Assembly: GCA_945906015.1 (NCBI GenBank)
Contig: CAMDQV010000009.1
Coordinates: 1 to 20,002 of the forward strand
Length of the DNA: 20,002 nucleotides
DNA from: Pedobacter schmidteae
GTDB taxonomy: Bacteria > Bacteroidota > Bacteroidia > Sphingobacteriales > Sphingobacteriaceae
Reading direction: 5' to 3'
Part shown: positions 1 through 6,679 of the stretch, piece after piece
Numbering within the stretch: the stretch's first letter is position 1
Layout of the letters: each line of letters opens with the position of its first letter
Program-made: the position numbers and the translations under genes
Notes under the pieces: generated by a model
The model's database searches: none
Told to the model about the DNA's origin: nothing
What the model saw: only the letters and a program-made list of their open reading frames with translations

Positions 1-3
1 AAA

Positions 4-2088
4 ATGAAAGAAAATAATTCTGAAACGAAAAAGCCCATCAAAAAAATTCCAGGAAAAAAAATCGTAGCTAAACCACCTAAGTTTAATATAATGTGGCTTT
101 ATGCTGTCATTATACTAGGTTTATTTGTTGTTCAGTACCTATTCAGCTCGAATAATGCAAAAACAATCAGTTACCAGAAATTTGAAACCGAACTATTGAA
201 AACTGGTGATGTTGAAAAATTGGTCTCTTATAAAAACGGCGATCTTTACAGTATCGATGTATACATCAAGAAAGATCGTTTAGATCAAAAAAAATATGAG
301 GATGTAAAACCTAAGGGTAGTTTTAATGCAGCATCGACAGGGCCTCAGTATACGTTTACACAGGCAACCTATGAGAGTTTTGAAAGTAAGATAAATGAAG
401 CAGAAAAAGCCCTTCCGGCCAATCAGCGTACACCAATAGTTTCTGAAACTAGAGAAAGTCCTTGGGCTGGGTGGTTCATGTCATTTATTTTACCTGTGCT
501 TTTACTTGTTGGTTTCTGGGTATTTATAATGAAACGGATGGGTGGTGGTGCCGGTGGTGGTGCCGGTGGTCAGATATTTAATATCGGAAAATCCAAGGCT
601 ACATTATTCGATAAAGAATCTCAGGTAACCATTACATTCAATGATGTTGCCGGATTAGAAGAGGCAAAACAGGAAGTGATGGAGATCGTAGATTTCCTGA
701 AAAATCCTAAAAAATACACCAATCTGGGAGGTAAGATACCAAAAGGTGCTCTTTTGATCGGTGCACCGGGAACCGGTAAAACCTTGATGGCTAAAGCAGT
801 TGCGGGTGAAGCTCAGGTTCCATTTTTCTCGCTTTCGGGTTCAGATTTTGTTGAAATGTTTGTTGGTGTTGGTGCATCCCGCGTTCGGGATCTGTTCAAA
901 CAAGCAAAAGAAAAAGCGCCTTGTATCATATTTATCGATGAGATAGATGCCATTGGACGTGCCCGCGGAAAGAACAATATTGTTGGCGGAAACGACGAAA
1001 GAGAAAATACATTGAACCAGTTACTGGTTGAGATGGATGGATTTGGAACTGACTCCGGAATTATCATTCTGGCCGCAACAAACAGACCAGACGTATTGGA
1101 TACAGCTTTACTTCGTCCGGGACGATTTGACCGTCAGATATCCATTGACAAGCCAGATTTGGTTGGGCGTGAACAAATTTTTAAAGTTCACCTAAAACCA
1201 TTAAAACTTGCTAAAGGTGTAGATGCAAAAAAATTATCAGCTCAAACTCCTGGTTTTGCAGGTGCCGAAATTGCGAATGTTTGTAATGAAGCAGCCCTGA
1301 TCGCTGCCCGCCGCAATAAAGAAGCTGTAGATATGCAGGATTTCCAGGATGCAGTGGATCGTGTAATCGGTGGATTAGAGAAAAAGAATAAGATTATATC
1401 TCCTGAAGAAAAACGAATTGTAGCTTACCATGAAGCAGGTCACGCTATAGCGGGTTGGTTCCTAGAACATGCCGATCCCTTGGTTAAGGTTTCAATCGTT
1501 CCTCGTGGTGTAGCAGCATTGGGGTATGCCCAGTATCTGCCAAAAGAACAGTTCCTATATACCACCGAACAATTGATTGATGGTATGTGTATGACTTTGG
1601 GTGGTCGGGTAGCCGAAGACCTGGTGTTCAATAAAATATCGACAGGTGCCCAGAATGATCTGGAACGTATCACAAAATTATCTTATGCCATGGTAACTAT
1701 CTATGGAATGAACGATAAAGTAGGTAATGTTTCATTCAATGATACGCAAGGAGAATATCAGTTCAACAAGCCATACTCAGAAAAAACGTCCGAAATGATT
1801 GATGTTGAAGTTCGTAATCAGATTGATCAGGCCTATCAACGTACCAAGCAGTTACTTACTGAAAAACGTGATGGACTTGAAAAGCTTGCTGAAAAACTAC
1901 TGGAAAAAGAGATTCTTTTCCAATCAGACCTGGAAGAAATTTTAGGAAAACGTCCGTTTGACAATCGTACAACATATGATGAATTTGTGAATGGAATTGA
2001 GCCTAAAGCTGAAAAAGAAGAAATAGAACAAGAAGAAATAATAGATCATATTATTGATCTTCCAGAAAAAAGTTCAAAACAAGTTTAA
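4..2088 (+). CDS. ftsH: ATP-dependent zinc metalloprotease FtsH
   Basis: Membrane-anchored AAA+ protease that extracts and degrades misassembled membrane proteins and some short-lived cytosolic regulators. The 694-residue protein has two membrane segments (about 29-47 and 157-176) flanking an extracytoplasmic domain of roughly 105 residues. A glycine-rich linker (180-189) follows. The AAA module has Walker A GAPGTGKT (253-260), Walker B with D312/E313, the pore-loop region FVGVGAS and an arginine-finger region LRPGRFDRQ. The peptidase domain has HEAGH (476-480), with D552 in the position of the third zinc ligand. The C-terminal tail is strongly acidic. All catalytic residues are present and the length is normal for the family in Bacteroidota. 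The ATG lies three bases inside the window, so its promoter and upstream partner are not visible. The next gene on the same strand encodes a LUD protein; I recall this pairing as common in Bacteroidota but could not check it. Confidence 0.98.
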   Translation: MKENNSETKKPIKKIPGKKIVAKPPKFNIMWLYAVIILGLFVVQYLFSSNNAKTISYQKFETELLKTGDVEKLVSYKNGDLYSIDVYIKKDRLDQKKYEDVKPKGSFNAASTGPQYTFTQATYESFESKINEAEKALPANQRTPIVSETRESPWAGWFMSFILPVLLLVGFWVFIMKRMGGGAGGGAGGQIFNIGKSKATLFDKESQVTITFNDVAGLEEAKQEVMEIVDFLKNPKKYTNLGGKIPKGALLIGAPGTGKTLMAKAVAGEAQVPFFSLSGSDFVEMFVGVGASRVRDLFKQAKEKAPCIIFIDEIDAIGRARGKNNIVGGNDERENTLNQLLVEMDGFGTDSGIIILAATNRPDVLDTALLRPGRFDRQISIDKPDLVGREQIFKVHLKPLKLAKGVDAKKLSAQTPGFAGAEIANVCNEAALIAARRNKEAVDMQDFQDAVDRVIGGLEKKNKIISPEEKRIVAYHEAGHAIAGWFLEHADPLVKVSIVPRGVAALGYAQYLPKEQFLYTTEQLIDGMCMTLGGRVAEDLVFNKISTGAQNDLERITKLSYAMVTIYGMNDKVGNVSFNDTQGEYQFNKPYSEKTSEMIDVEVRNQIDQAYQRTKQLLTEKRDGLEKLAEKLLEKEILFQSDLEEILGKRPFDNRTTYDEFVNGIEPKAEKEEIEQEEIIDHIIDLPEKSSKQV
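541..570 (+). repeat. 12-bp tandem repeat encoding the FtsH glycine linker
   Basis: Two and a half copies of the unit GGTGGTGGTGCC lie in frame and encode residues 180-189, alternating runs of glycine with alanine directly after the second membrane helix. Identical codons are reused in each unit, so the DNA repeats as well as the protein. A gain or loss of one unit would stay in frame and change the linker by four residues. Glycine-rich linkers at this position are usual in FtsH. Confidence 0.8.
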
Positions 2089-2107
2089 CATAAATCATAA
2101 TATGATG

Positions 2108-2143
2108 ACGAAATCAGAAGATACAAAGATGTTCTGATTTCGT
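2108..2143 (+). terminator. Perfect 12-bp hairpin between ftsH and the LUD gene
   Basis: ACGAAATCAGAA (2108-2119) is exactly complementary to TTCTGATTTCGT (2132-2143) across a 12-nt loop. It starts 20 bases after the ftsH stop codon and ends 20 bases before the next ATG. No T-run follows, so it is not a textbook intrinsic terminator. It could be a partial terminator, an mRNA-end stabiliser, or an attenuator acting on the downstream gene. The structure is certain; its role is inferred. Confidence 0.5.
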
Positions 2144-2163
2144 GATTTGATATATAGGTGTCC

Positions 2164-2799
2164 ATGAAAGAAACAACTTCTAAAGAAAAGATGTTGAAGA
2201 AGATCCGAAAGGCGCTTCTTGAAAAACGCGATAATCCTTATCCAAATTTAGAAGATACCCCGCTTTACGAAGAATATAACGATCATCTGGATGTTCTTTT
2301 TGCCGGACAATTAAGTGCAGTTTCAGGAAATTTTGTATTCTGCGAGGACGAAATTCAGCTAATCGAAAACTTGCTTGATCTTGCTGAAAAAAATAATTGG
2401 CGAAGAATCTACGCATGGGAAACTGGATTGCAGTCACTATTAAGCAAGTATGAATTCCCTTTTTACAGTACTGATACTGAGTTTTTAAATGCTGATGTGG
2501 GTATCACTTTCTGTGAAGCTCTGGTTGCTCGGAATGGGAGTGTACTTGTTTCGAATGGAACAGCAGCTGGAAGAAGGTTAAGTATATATCCGCACATACA
2601 TGTTGTGATAGCCTACACTTCGCAATTGGTACTCGATCTAAAAGACGGATTTAAACTTTTGAAGGAAAAATATCCTGAAAACATGCCCAGTATGGTTTCA
2701 AATATTACTGGCCCAAGTCGGACTGCAGATATAGAGAAAACACTGGTTTTAGGTGCCCATGGACCGAAGGAGCTCTATGTTTTTCTACTAGAAAATTAA
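2164..2799 (+). CDS. LUD-domain protein (LutC/YkgG family)
   Basis: A 211-residue protein whose C-terminal half matches the LUD (lactate utilization) domain. It has the run around 123-139 (RNGSVLVSNGTAAGRR) and the family signature GPSRTADIEKTLVLGAHGP (183-201). In Bacillus, LutC acts with the iron-sulfur proteins LutA and LutB in L-lactate oxidation. Neither partner is visible here, and the gene instead follows ftsH after a 75-bp gap holding a hairpin. Its substrate is therefore uncertain. No signal peptide or membrane segment is seen, so it is presumably cytoplasmic. An in-frame GTG lies two codons upstream (2158), but I prefer ATG 2164, which has a weak AGG-containing sequence just before it. 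The family call is firm; a lactate role is only inferred. Confidence 0.88.
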   Translation: MKETTSKEKMLKKIRKALLEKRDNPYPNLEDTPLYEEYNDHLDVLFAGQLSAVSGNFVFCEDEIQLIENLLDLAEKNNWRRIYAWETGLQSLLSKYEFPFYSTDTEFLNADVGITFCEALVARNGSVLVSNGTAAGRRLSIYPHIHVVIAYTSQLVLDLKDGFKLLKEKYPENMPSMVSNITGPSRTADIEKTLVLGAHGPKELYVFLLEN

Positions 2800-2836
2800 A
2801 AAGATATCAATATATTCAATTGCTGAACGCTTAATA

Positions 2837-2854
2837 GATCAGATATTGCTGATC
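2837..2854. terminator. Weak hairpin at convergent gene ends
   Basis: GATCAG (2837-2842) pairs with CTGATC (2849-2854) around a 6-nt loop, followed on the forward strand by ATTTTAA. It lies between the LUD gene and the convergent orphan gene and overlaps that gene's last codons. The short stem and interrupted T-run make it a weak candidate terminator for the forward transcript. Confidence 0.3.
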
Positions 2855-3201
2855 ATTTTAACCTCCAGCTCATAAGAGCCACTAGCATGAATATTTAATG
2901 ATATGGTTTGGGCTATGAAACCCGGTGAAATAATATCCAAAAGATATTTTCCTGAATTAAGATCATTTAAACTAACCTTTCCGCAAGGTCCACATATAGC
3001 CGTTTTTCTAATATCATCAATACTAATTAATGCATGGCTAACCGGACGTCCACTTGCAGAATTTACAACAGATAGATTTAAATTACCAATTATTTGACTT
3101 TCTAAATAAGCAAAAGCCTGATTAGTATCAACATTAGCCGAAGAAACTACTAACTCTTCTTGAAGAACCAAGGGTTCGGAATCACAAATTAAGTTTTTCA
3201 T
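2839..3201 (-). CDS. Orphan protein with carboxypeptidase-regulatory-like beta domain
   Basis: A 120-residue protein of unknown role. Residues 41-115 read like the CarboxypepD_reg / transthyretin-like beta-sandwich common in Bacteroidota: a GRPVSHALISI strand, a loop, KVSLNDLNSGKYLL, then SPGFIAQTISLNI. Such domains are usually exported or fused to TonB-dependent receptors. This one has no recognisable signal peptide, membrane segment or lipobox; its N-terminus (1-40) is polar and acidic. A CGPC tetrapeptide (70-73) sits in the loop after the second strand. The gene stands alone, converging on the LUD gene and diverging from the KAS III gene across an AT-rich spacer. The start is ATG 3201 with no clear ribosome-binding site. 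The protein reads better than the overlapping forward-strand frame, but I cannot name a family with certainty. Confidence 0.65.
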   Translation of the reverse strand: MKNLICDSEPLVLQEELVVSSANVDTNQAFAYLESQIIGNLNLSVVNSASGRPVSHALISIDDIRKTAICGPCGKVSLNDLNSGKYLLDIISPGFIAQTISLNIHASGSYELEVKMISNI

Positions 3202-3470
3202 AAAAATTAATTTTAGAGAATTAAATCTTCAAAATTTTCTTCAAAATAAAGTAGATAATCAAAAATACATAAAAATGTAGGTAGGTGTTGTAATTATAAT
3301 ATTAAGAAATTGAGTATTATTACTTAATAAAAAAAACCAATTTATAAGCATATTTTTCTTTCAATACTAAAAATCAATAGTGCCTATTTTAGGGATGAGG
3401 TGTTTAATTTGAAAACAATATGTACCTTTAATACACTAAACCAATATAGTATTCCGTATAATTTCTTTTA
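3202..3470. other. AT-rich divergent spacer
   Basis: These 269 bp between the orphan gene and the KAS III gene are visibly richer in A/T than the flanking genes, and I see no coding frame. They hold a direct repeat of CTTCAAAAT (3227-3235 and 3239-3247, 12-bp period). A 7-bp inverted repeat, TATTAAG/CTTAATA (3300-3306 and 3323-3329), is followed by a run of eight A. A reverse-strand TATTTTTG (3267-3260) fits the -7 consensus for the orphan gene, and a forward TACCTTTA (3423-3430) is a 5-of-6 match for the KAS III gene. Neither has a good -33 element at the expected spacing. It probably contains both promoters. Confidence 0.4.
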
Positions 3471-4547
3471 ATGAGCACTAGTATCAAGTCAATAATCGTA
3501 GCGACGGGTAGTTTTGTACCTGTAAATATCATTTCAAACAATGACTTTTTAGAATATCGTTTTTACGAAAAAAATGGCGAACCCATTTTACGTGATAATT
3601 CTGAAGTGATACAAAAATTTCAAGACATCACCGAAATTGAGGAACGCCGTTATGCAAATAAAGAGCATATGGCTTCTGATCTGGGCTATTTTGCGGCCTT
3701 AAATGCGATTGAAAGTTCTGCGATTGATCCTGAAACTTTAGATTATATCATTGTTGCACATAACTTTGGAGATATTGCACCAGGAAGTACTCGGGTAGAT
3801 GTGCTTCCAACTCTGGGATCAAGGATTAAGCATAAATTGGGAATAAAAAATCCTGATTGTGTAGCCTATGATCTTCCTTTCGGTTGTCCAGGATGGTTGC
3901 AGGGAATGATACAGGCCGATTATTATATCCGCTCAGGTGATGCTAAGCGGATACTTATTATTGGAACTGAAACCTTATCCAGAGTTACAGACCCCCATGA
4001 CAGAGACAGCATGATATACGCCGACGGTTCTGGTGCAACCATTCTAGAAGGAAGAATAACAGAAAATGAAGGGATATTAGCACATAAAACTCAAACTCAT
4101 ACTTCAGTAGAAGCCTATTATCTTTATTCAGGTGGCTCCAGCAATCCTGATCTCATAACAGATGATCATTTCATAAAAATGGATGGCCGAAAAATATATG
4201 AATATGCCTTAAAAAATGTACCTCTTGTAATCCAGCAAACACTTGACAAATCAGGAACTGATGTACGGGATGTTAAAAAAGTACTGGTTCATCAGGCAAA
4301 CGGAAAAATGGATGAGGCTATTCTTAAAAGGCTTTTCAAAATGAATGGAATTACAGATACGCCAATGGATGTGATGCCAATGACCATTGCAAATTTGGGT
4401 AACAGCTCTGTAGCAACTGTTCCAACTTTATTGGATATGATCTTGAAAAATAAACTGGATGAGCACCAAATCAACAAGGGGGATACAGTTGTATTTGCTT
4501 CGGTTGGTGCGGGGATGAATATAAACTCTATGGTTTATCGCTTTTAA
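3471..4547 (+). CDS. 3-oxoacyl-ACP synthase III family protein (FabH-like)
   Basis: Thiolase-fold condensing enzyme of the KAS III type, which joins an acyl-CoA starter to malonyl-ACP by decarboxylative Claisen condensation. The triad is intact: Cys139 (FGCPGW), His274 (VHQANG) and Asn311 (NLGNSS). A glycine-rich core motif lies near the C-terminus (SVGAGMN). At 358 residues it is 30-40 longer than typical FabH; the extra length is mostly N-terminal (a charged stretch around 25-60) and in the middle. It sits outside any fatty-acid gene cluster: there is no plsX, rpmF, fabD or acpP nearby. That makes it more likely a paralogue with a special starter or product than the housekeeping FabH. The start is ATG 3471, with no Shine-Dalgarno sequence. 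The family is certain; the physiological reaction is not. Confidence 0.9.
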   Translation: MSTSIKSIIVATGSFVPVNIISNNDFLEYRFYEKNGEPILRDNSEVIQKFQDITEIEERRYANKEHMASDLGYFAALNAIESSAIDPETLDYIIVAHNFGDIAPGSTRVDVLPTLGSRIKHKLGIKNPDCVAYDLPFGCPGWLQGMIQADYYIRSGDAKRILIIGTETLSRVTDPHDRDSMIYADGSGATILEGRITENEGILAHKTQTHTSVEAYYLYSGGSSNPDLITDDHFIKMDGRKIYEYALKNVPLVIQQTLDKSGTDVRDVKKVLVHQANGKMDEAILKRLFKMNGITDTPMDVMPMTIANLGNSSVATVPTLLDMILKNKLDEHQINKGDTVVFASVGAGMNINSMVYRF

Positions 4548-4568
4548 CGAGAGAGTTTTTTATCCATA

Positions 4569-4582
4569 TATTTAGCTAAATA
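4569..4582. other. 14-bp perfect palindrome
   Basis: TATTTAGCTAAATA reads identically on both strands. It lies 22 bp after the KAS III stop codon, in the 140-bp gap before the convergent zinc-ribbon gene. It has no loop and no adjacent T-run, so it makes a poor terminator. At a gene end it may be chance in AT-rich DNA or a protein-binding site. Confidence 0.4.
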
Positions 4583-4645
4583 CCCAATAGGTTTAGGTTC
4601 GTATTTTTATAATAGACCAAAAATTAAACTATTAAGGCAAAAAAA

Positions 4646-4668
4646 AGCGATCAGGAAACCTGATCGCT
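4646..4668 (-). terminator. Intrinsic terminator of the Nif3/zinc-ribbon operon
   Basis: AGCGATCAGG (4646-4655) and CCTGATCGCT (4659-4668) form a perfect 10-bp stem with a 3-nt loop. Read on the reverse strand, the stem is followed at once by about seven T residues (the A-run at 4639-4645). It lies about 20 bp past the stop codon of the zinc-ribbon gene. This is a textbook rho-independent terminator in that direction. In the forward direction no T-run follows. Confidence 0.9.
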
Positions 4669-4687
4669 AAATACTATTTTAAGAAAC

Positions 4688-5437
4688 TTATACAGCTGCT
4701 GGTACTACTTCTTCAGCATAACCTTCGTCAACAACAATTCGGCCGCAATGCTCACATACAATAATACGCTTACGCTGACGAATATCTAATTGTCTTTGTG
4801 GCGGGATCTGATTAAAACATCCCGAACATGAATCACGCTTAATTGTAACTACCGCAAGTCCATTTTTTGCATTTCGGCGCAAACGGTGATATGCGATCAA
4901 AAGGCGCTCCTCAATATGTTTTTCAGCTACTTCAGCTTTTGCCTGGATACTTACTTCATCTTTCTCAGTTTCAGCAGTAATCGTATCTAGTTCAGCTTTC
5001 TTTAACTCAAGATCTTTTTTACGCTCAGTAATAACAGCTAAGGCTTTTTCATAGATCTCGGTTTTGTTCTGAATTTCGAAAGAAAATTCTTTAATCTTTT
5101 TCTCAGAAACCTGAATTTCTAAACCCTGAATTTCGACTTCTTTGGAGATCGCGTCGTATTCACGATTATTCTTAACATCTTTGAGTTGATTATCATACTT
5201 CTTTGTAGCAGCAAGAGCCTCTTTGATCATGTTCTTGCGGGTTACGATCGAATCTTCAAATTCATCAAGCTCTGCCTTTATTTTCTGTATCCGGGTTTCT
5301 AAACCTGCAACTTCATCTTCGAGGTCTGCCACCTCCATTGGAAGTTCACCCCTTGTTTGACGGATCTTGTCGATCTGCGTGTGAAGGGTTTGAAGTTCGA
5401 ATAATGCTTTTAATTTCTCTTCTACTGATTGTTCCAT
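4688..5437 (-). CDS. Coiled-coil protein with C4 zinc ribbon
   Basis: A 249-residue cytosolic protein. A long, charged alpha-helical coiled coil (about 10-180) is followed by a zinc ribbon with ligands Cys204, Cys207, Cys228 and Cys231 (CSGC and CEHC). This is the architecture of the DUF164/C4-type zinc-ribbon family that includes Helicobacter HP0958 (FlgZ) and Chlamydia CdsZ, suggested to bind RNA or act as adaptors. No flagellar or type III secretion genes are present, so the role here is unknown. The stop of the upstream nif3-like gene and this ATG overlap as TAATG, implying translational coupling. A TAACTTTG element inside the end of nif3 could give it an additional promoter of its own. 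A strong terminator follows. All four cysteines are intact. Confidence 0.9.
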   Translation of the reverse strand: MEQSVEEKLKALFELQTLHTQIDKIRQTRGELPMEVADLEDEVAGLETRIQKIKAELDEFEDSIVTRKNMIKEALAATKKYDNQLKDVKNNREYDAISKEVEIQGLEIQVSEKKIKEFSFEIQNKTEIYEKALAVITERKKDLELKKAELDTITAETEKDEVSIQAKAEVAEKHIEERLLIAYHRLRRNAKNGLAVVTIKRDSCSGCFNQIPPQRQLDIRQRKRIIVCEHCGRIVVDEGYAEEVVPAAV

Positions 5438-6534
5438 TAAATCAAATAATTTATGGGGTTTGTGTTCTGTAATGTTAAACGGAGGGCAAAGTTACAAAAT
5501 TTTTCTGTAATTAATTCCAATAATAATTCCTGTGTAAATTGCTCACTTTCAAAATGTCCGACATCGGCAATAATTAGTTTCCCTTCGGCATCAAAAAACT
5601 CATGATATTTAAAATCTGCAGTGATAAAAATATCTGCGCCGGCATTTATTGCATTTTGTAAGAGAAAGCTTCCTGAACCCCCGCAAACCGCCACTCTCCT
5701 GATTTTTTTCGATCTCATTTGAGTATAACGAATAACCTTTGCGCCCAATTTTTCTTTAACAAATTTCAAAAATTCCAGCTCATCCCAATCTGATTCAAGG
5801 TTACCTATCATTCCTGATCCAACTTCTTGAAAACCATTAGTTAAGGGATAAATATCATAGGCAACTTCTTCGTAAGGATGCACCACAAGCAGCGAAGCAA
5901 TGATTTCACGCTCCATATTTACTGGATAAATCACCTCAATCCTCACCTCCGCTTCATGGTGTTGCTTACCAATTTCACCAACATAGGGATCAGAACCAAC
6001 ACCAGCCTTAAAAGTACCGCTACCCTCTACATTAAAACTACATTCCGAATAATTTCCAATCATTCCGGCACCAGCTTCAAAAAGTACTTTGCGCACATTG
6101 TCTGCATCTGCAATGGGGCAAAAAGTGACCAATTTTTTAAGTATACCTTCTTTAACTTTCAAAATGCTAACATTTTGAATATCCAGCTTTTCACATATTT
6201 TTCTGTTTACTCCTTGCAGAATATGATCCAAATTTGTGTGTATCGCGTAAATGGCAATATCATTTTTAATTGCTTTCATCACCACTCGTTCCACATAGCT
6301 ATTTCCATTAAACTTTTTAAGGCCCTTGAAAACAACGGGGTGGTGAGAAATGATCAAATTGAAACCGAGCTGAATGGCTTCATCTATAACAGACTCTGTG
6401 CAATCTAATGAGATCAGTGCACCAGATACTTCCATATCCTGATTGCCCACAATAAGGCCTGAATTATCATAGTCTTCCTGATAAGCCAATGGTGCGATCT
6501 CTTCAAGAAAAGAGCTTAGTTCTCTTAATTTCAT
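5437..6534 (-). CDS. Nif3-like dinuclear metal centre protein
   Basis: Member of the Nif3/YbgI/YqfO family, ring-forming proteins with a two-metal site, often labelled GTP cyclohydrolase 1 type 2 homolog; the true reaction is unsettled. With ATG 6534 as start the protein has 365 residues. Metal-site motifs are HHPVVF (His64-His65), HTNLD after the second strand, and near the C-terminus GHFESE. The ends show the catalytic-fold halves, and the middle (about 125-240) is the PII-like insert found in longer homologues. An in-frame TTG two codons upstream (6540) is possible, but the ATG better matches the family start. A promoter-like TATCTTTG ends only 3 bases before that ATG, which would put transcription at or within the TTG. 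The gene is divergent from mfd and overlaps the downstream zinc-ribbon gene as TAATG. Confidence 0.93.
   Translation of the reverse strand: MKLRELSSFLEEIAPLAYQEDYDNSGLIVGNQDMEVSGALISLDCTESVIDEAIQLGFNLIISHHPVVFKGLKKFNGNSYVERVVMKAIKNDIAIYAIHTNLDHILQGVNRKICEKLDIQNVSILKVKEGILKKLVTFCPIADADNVRKVLFEAGAGMIGNYSECSFNVEGSGTFKAGVGSDPYVGEIGKQHHEAEVRIEVIYPVNMEREIIASLLVVHPYEEVAYDIYPLTNGFQEVGSGMIGNLESDWDELEFLKFVKEKLGAKVIRYTQMRSKKIRRVAVCGGSGSFLLQNAINAGADIFITADFKYHEFFDAEGKLIIADVGHFESEQFTQELLLELITEKFCNFALRLTLQNTNPINYLI
5487..5494 (-). promoter_or_regulatory. Candidate internal promoter for the zinc-ribbon gene
   Basis: On the reverse strand TAACTTTG is an exact match to the Bacteroidota -7 element TAnnTTTG. 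It lies within the nif3-like coding region, about 50 nt before the zinc-ribbon ATG. A TTG is found 23 nt upstream, longer than the usual -33 to -7 spacing of about 19-21. The element overlaps codons near the C-terminus, so it could be coincidental. Confidence 0.35.
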
Positions 6535-6537
6535 ATT

Positions 6538-6570
6538 CAAAGATACCCTATTTGTTTAACCAGCTCCAAA
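6538..6570 (-). promoter_or_regulatory. Candidate leaderless promoter of the nif3-like gene
   Basis: On the reverse strand TTTG (6570-6567) is followed after 21 nt by TATCTTTG (6545-6538), an exact match to the Bacteroidota pair -33 TTTG / -7 TAnnTTTG. If the final G is at about -4, transcription would begin at or within a base or two of ATG 6534. This promoter favours the ATG over the TTG at 6540 and predicts an mRNA with essentially no leader. Confidence 0.5.
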
Positions 6571-6679
6571 TCTGGATGATCAGACTGATTAGAAATATAT
6601 TACTCTAATTTTCTGCTTTTACCAAATTACAATTTAACATGAATTTAATAGGCAGAAATACATCCAATTAAACCTCCAC

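Noticed and set aside
2903..3097. Forward open frame of 64 codons
   Set aside because: It is opposite the orphan beta-domain gene, whose own frame gives a coherent domain pattern; this one has no family features.
3300..3329. TATTAAG/CTTAATA inverted repeat next to an A-run as a terminator
   Set aside because: The A-run lies on the wrong side to give a T-run after the stem in either direction, and the stem is all A/T except one pair.
5878..6408. Forward open frame of 176 codons
   Set aside because: It lies entirely antisense to the well-supported nif3-like gene, and its product is rich in His, Asn and Ile with no recognisable domain.
6535..6540. TTG start for the nif3-like gene
   Set aside because: It lies inside a promoter-like TATCTTTG element, and the ATG two codons later matches the family N-terminus.
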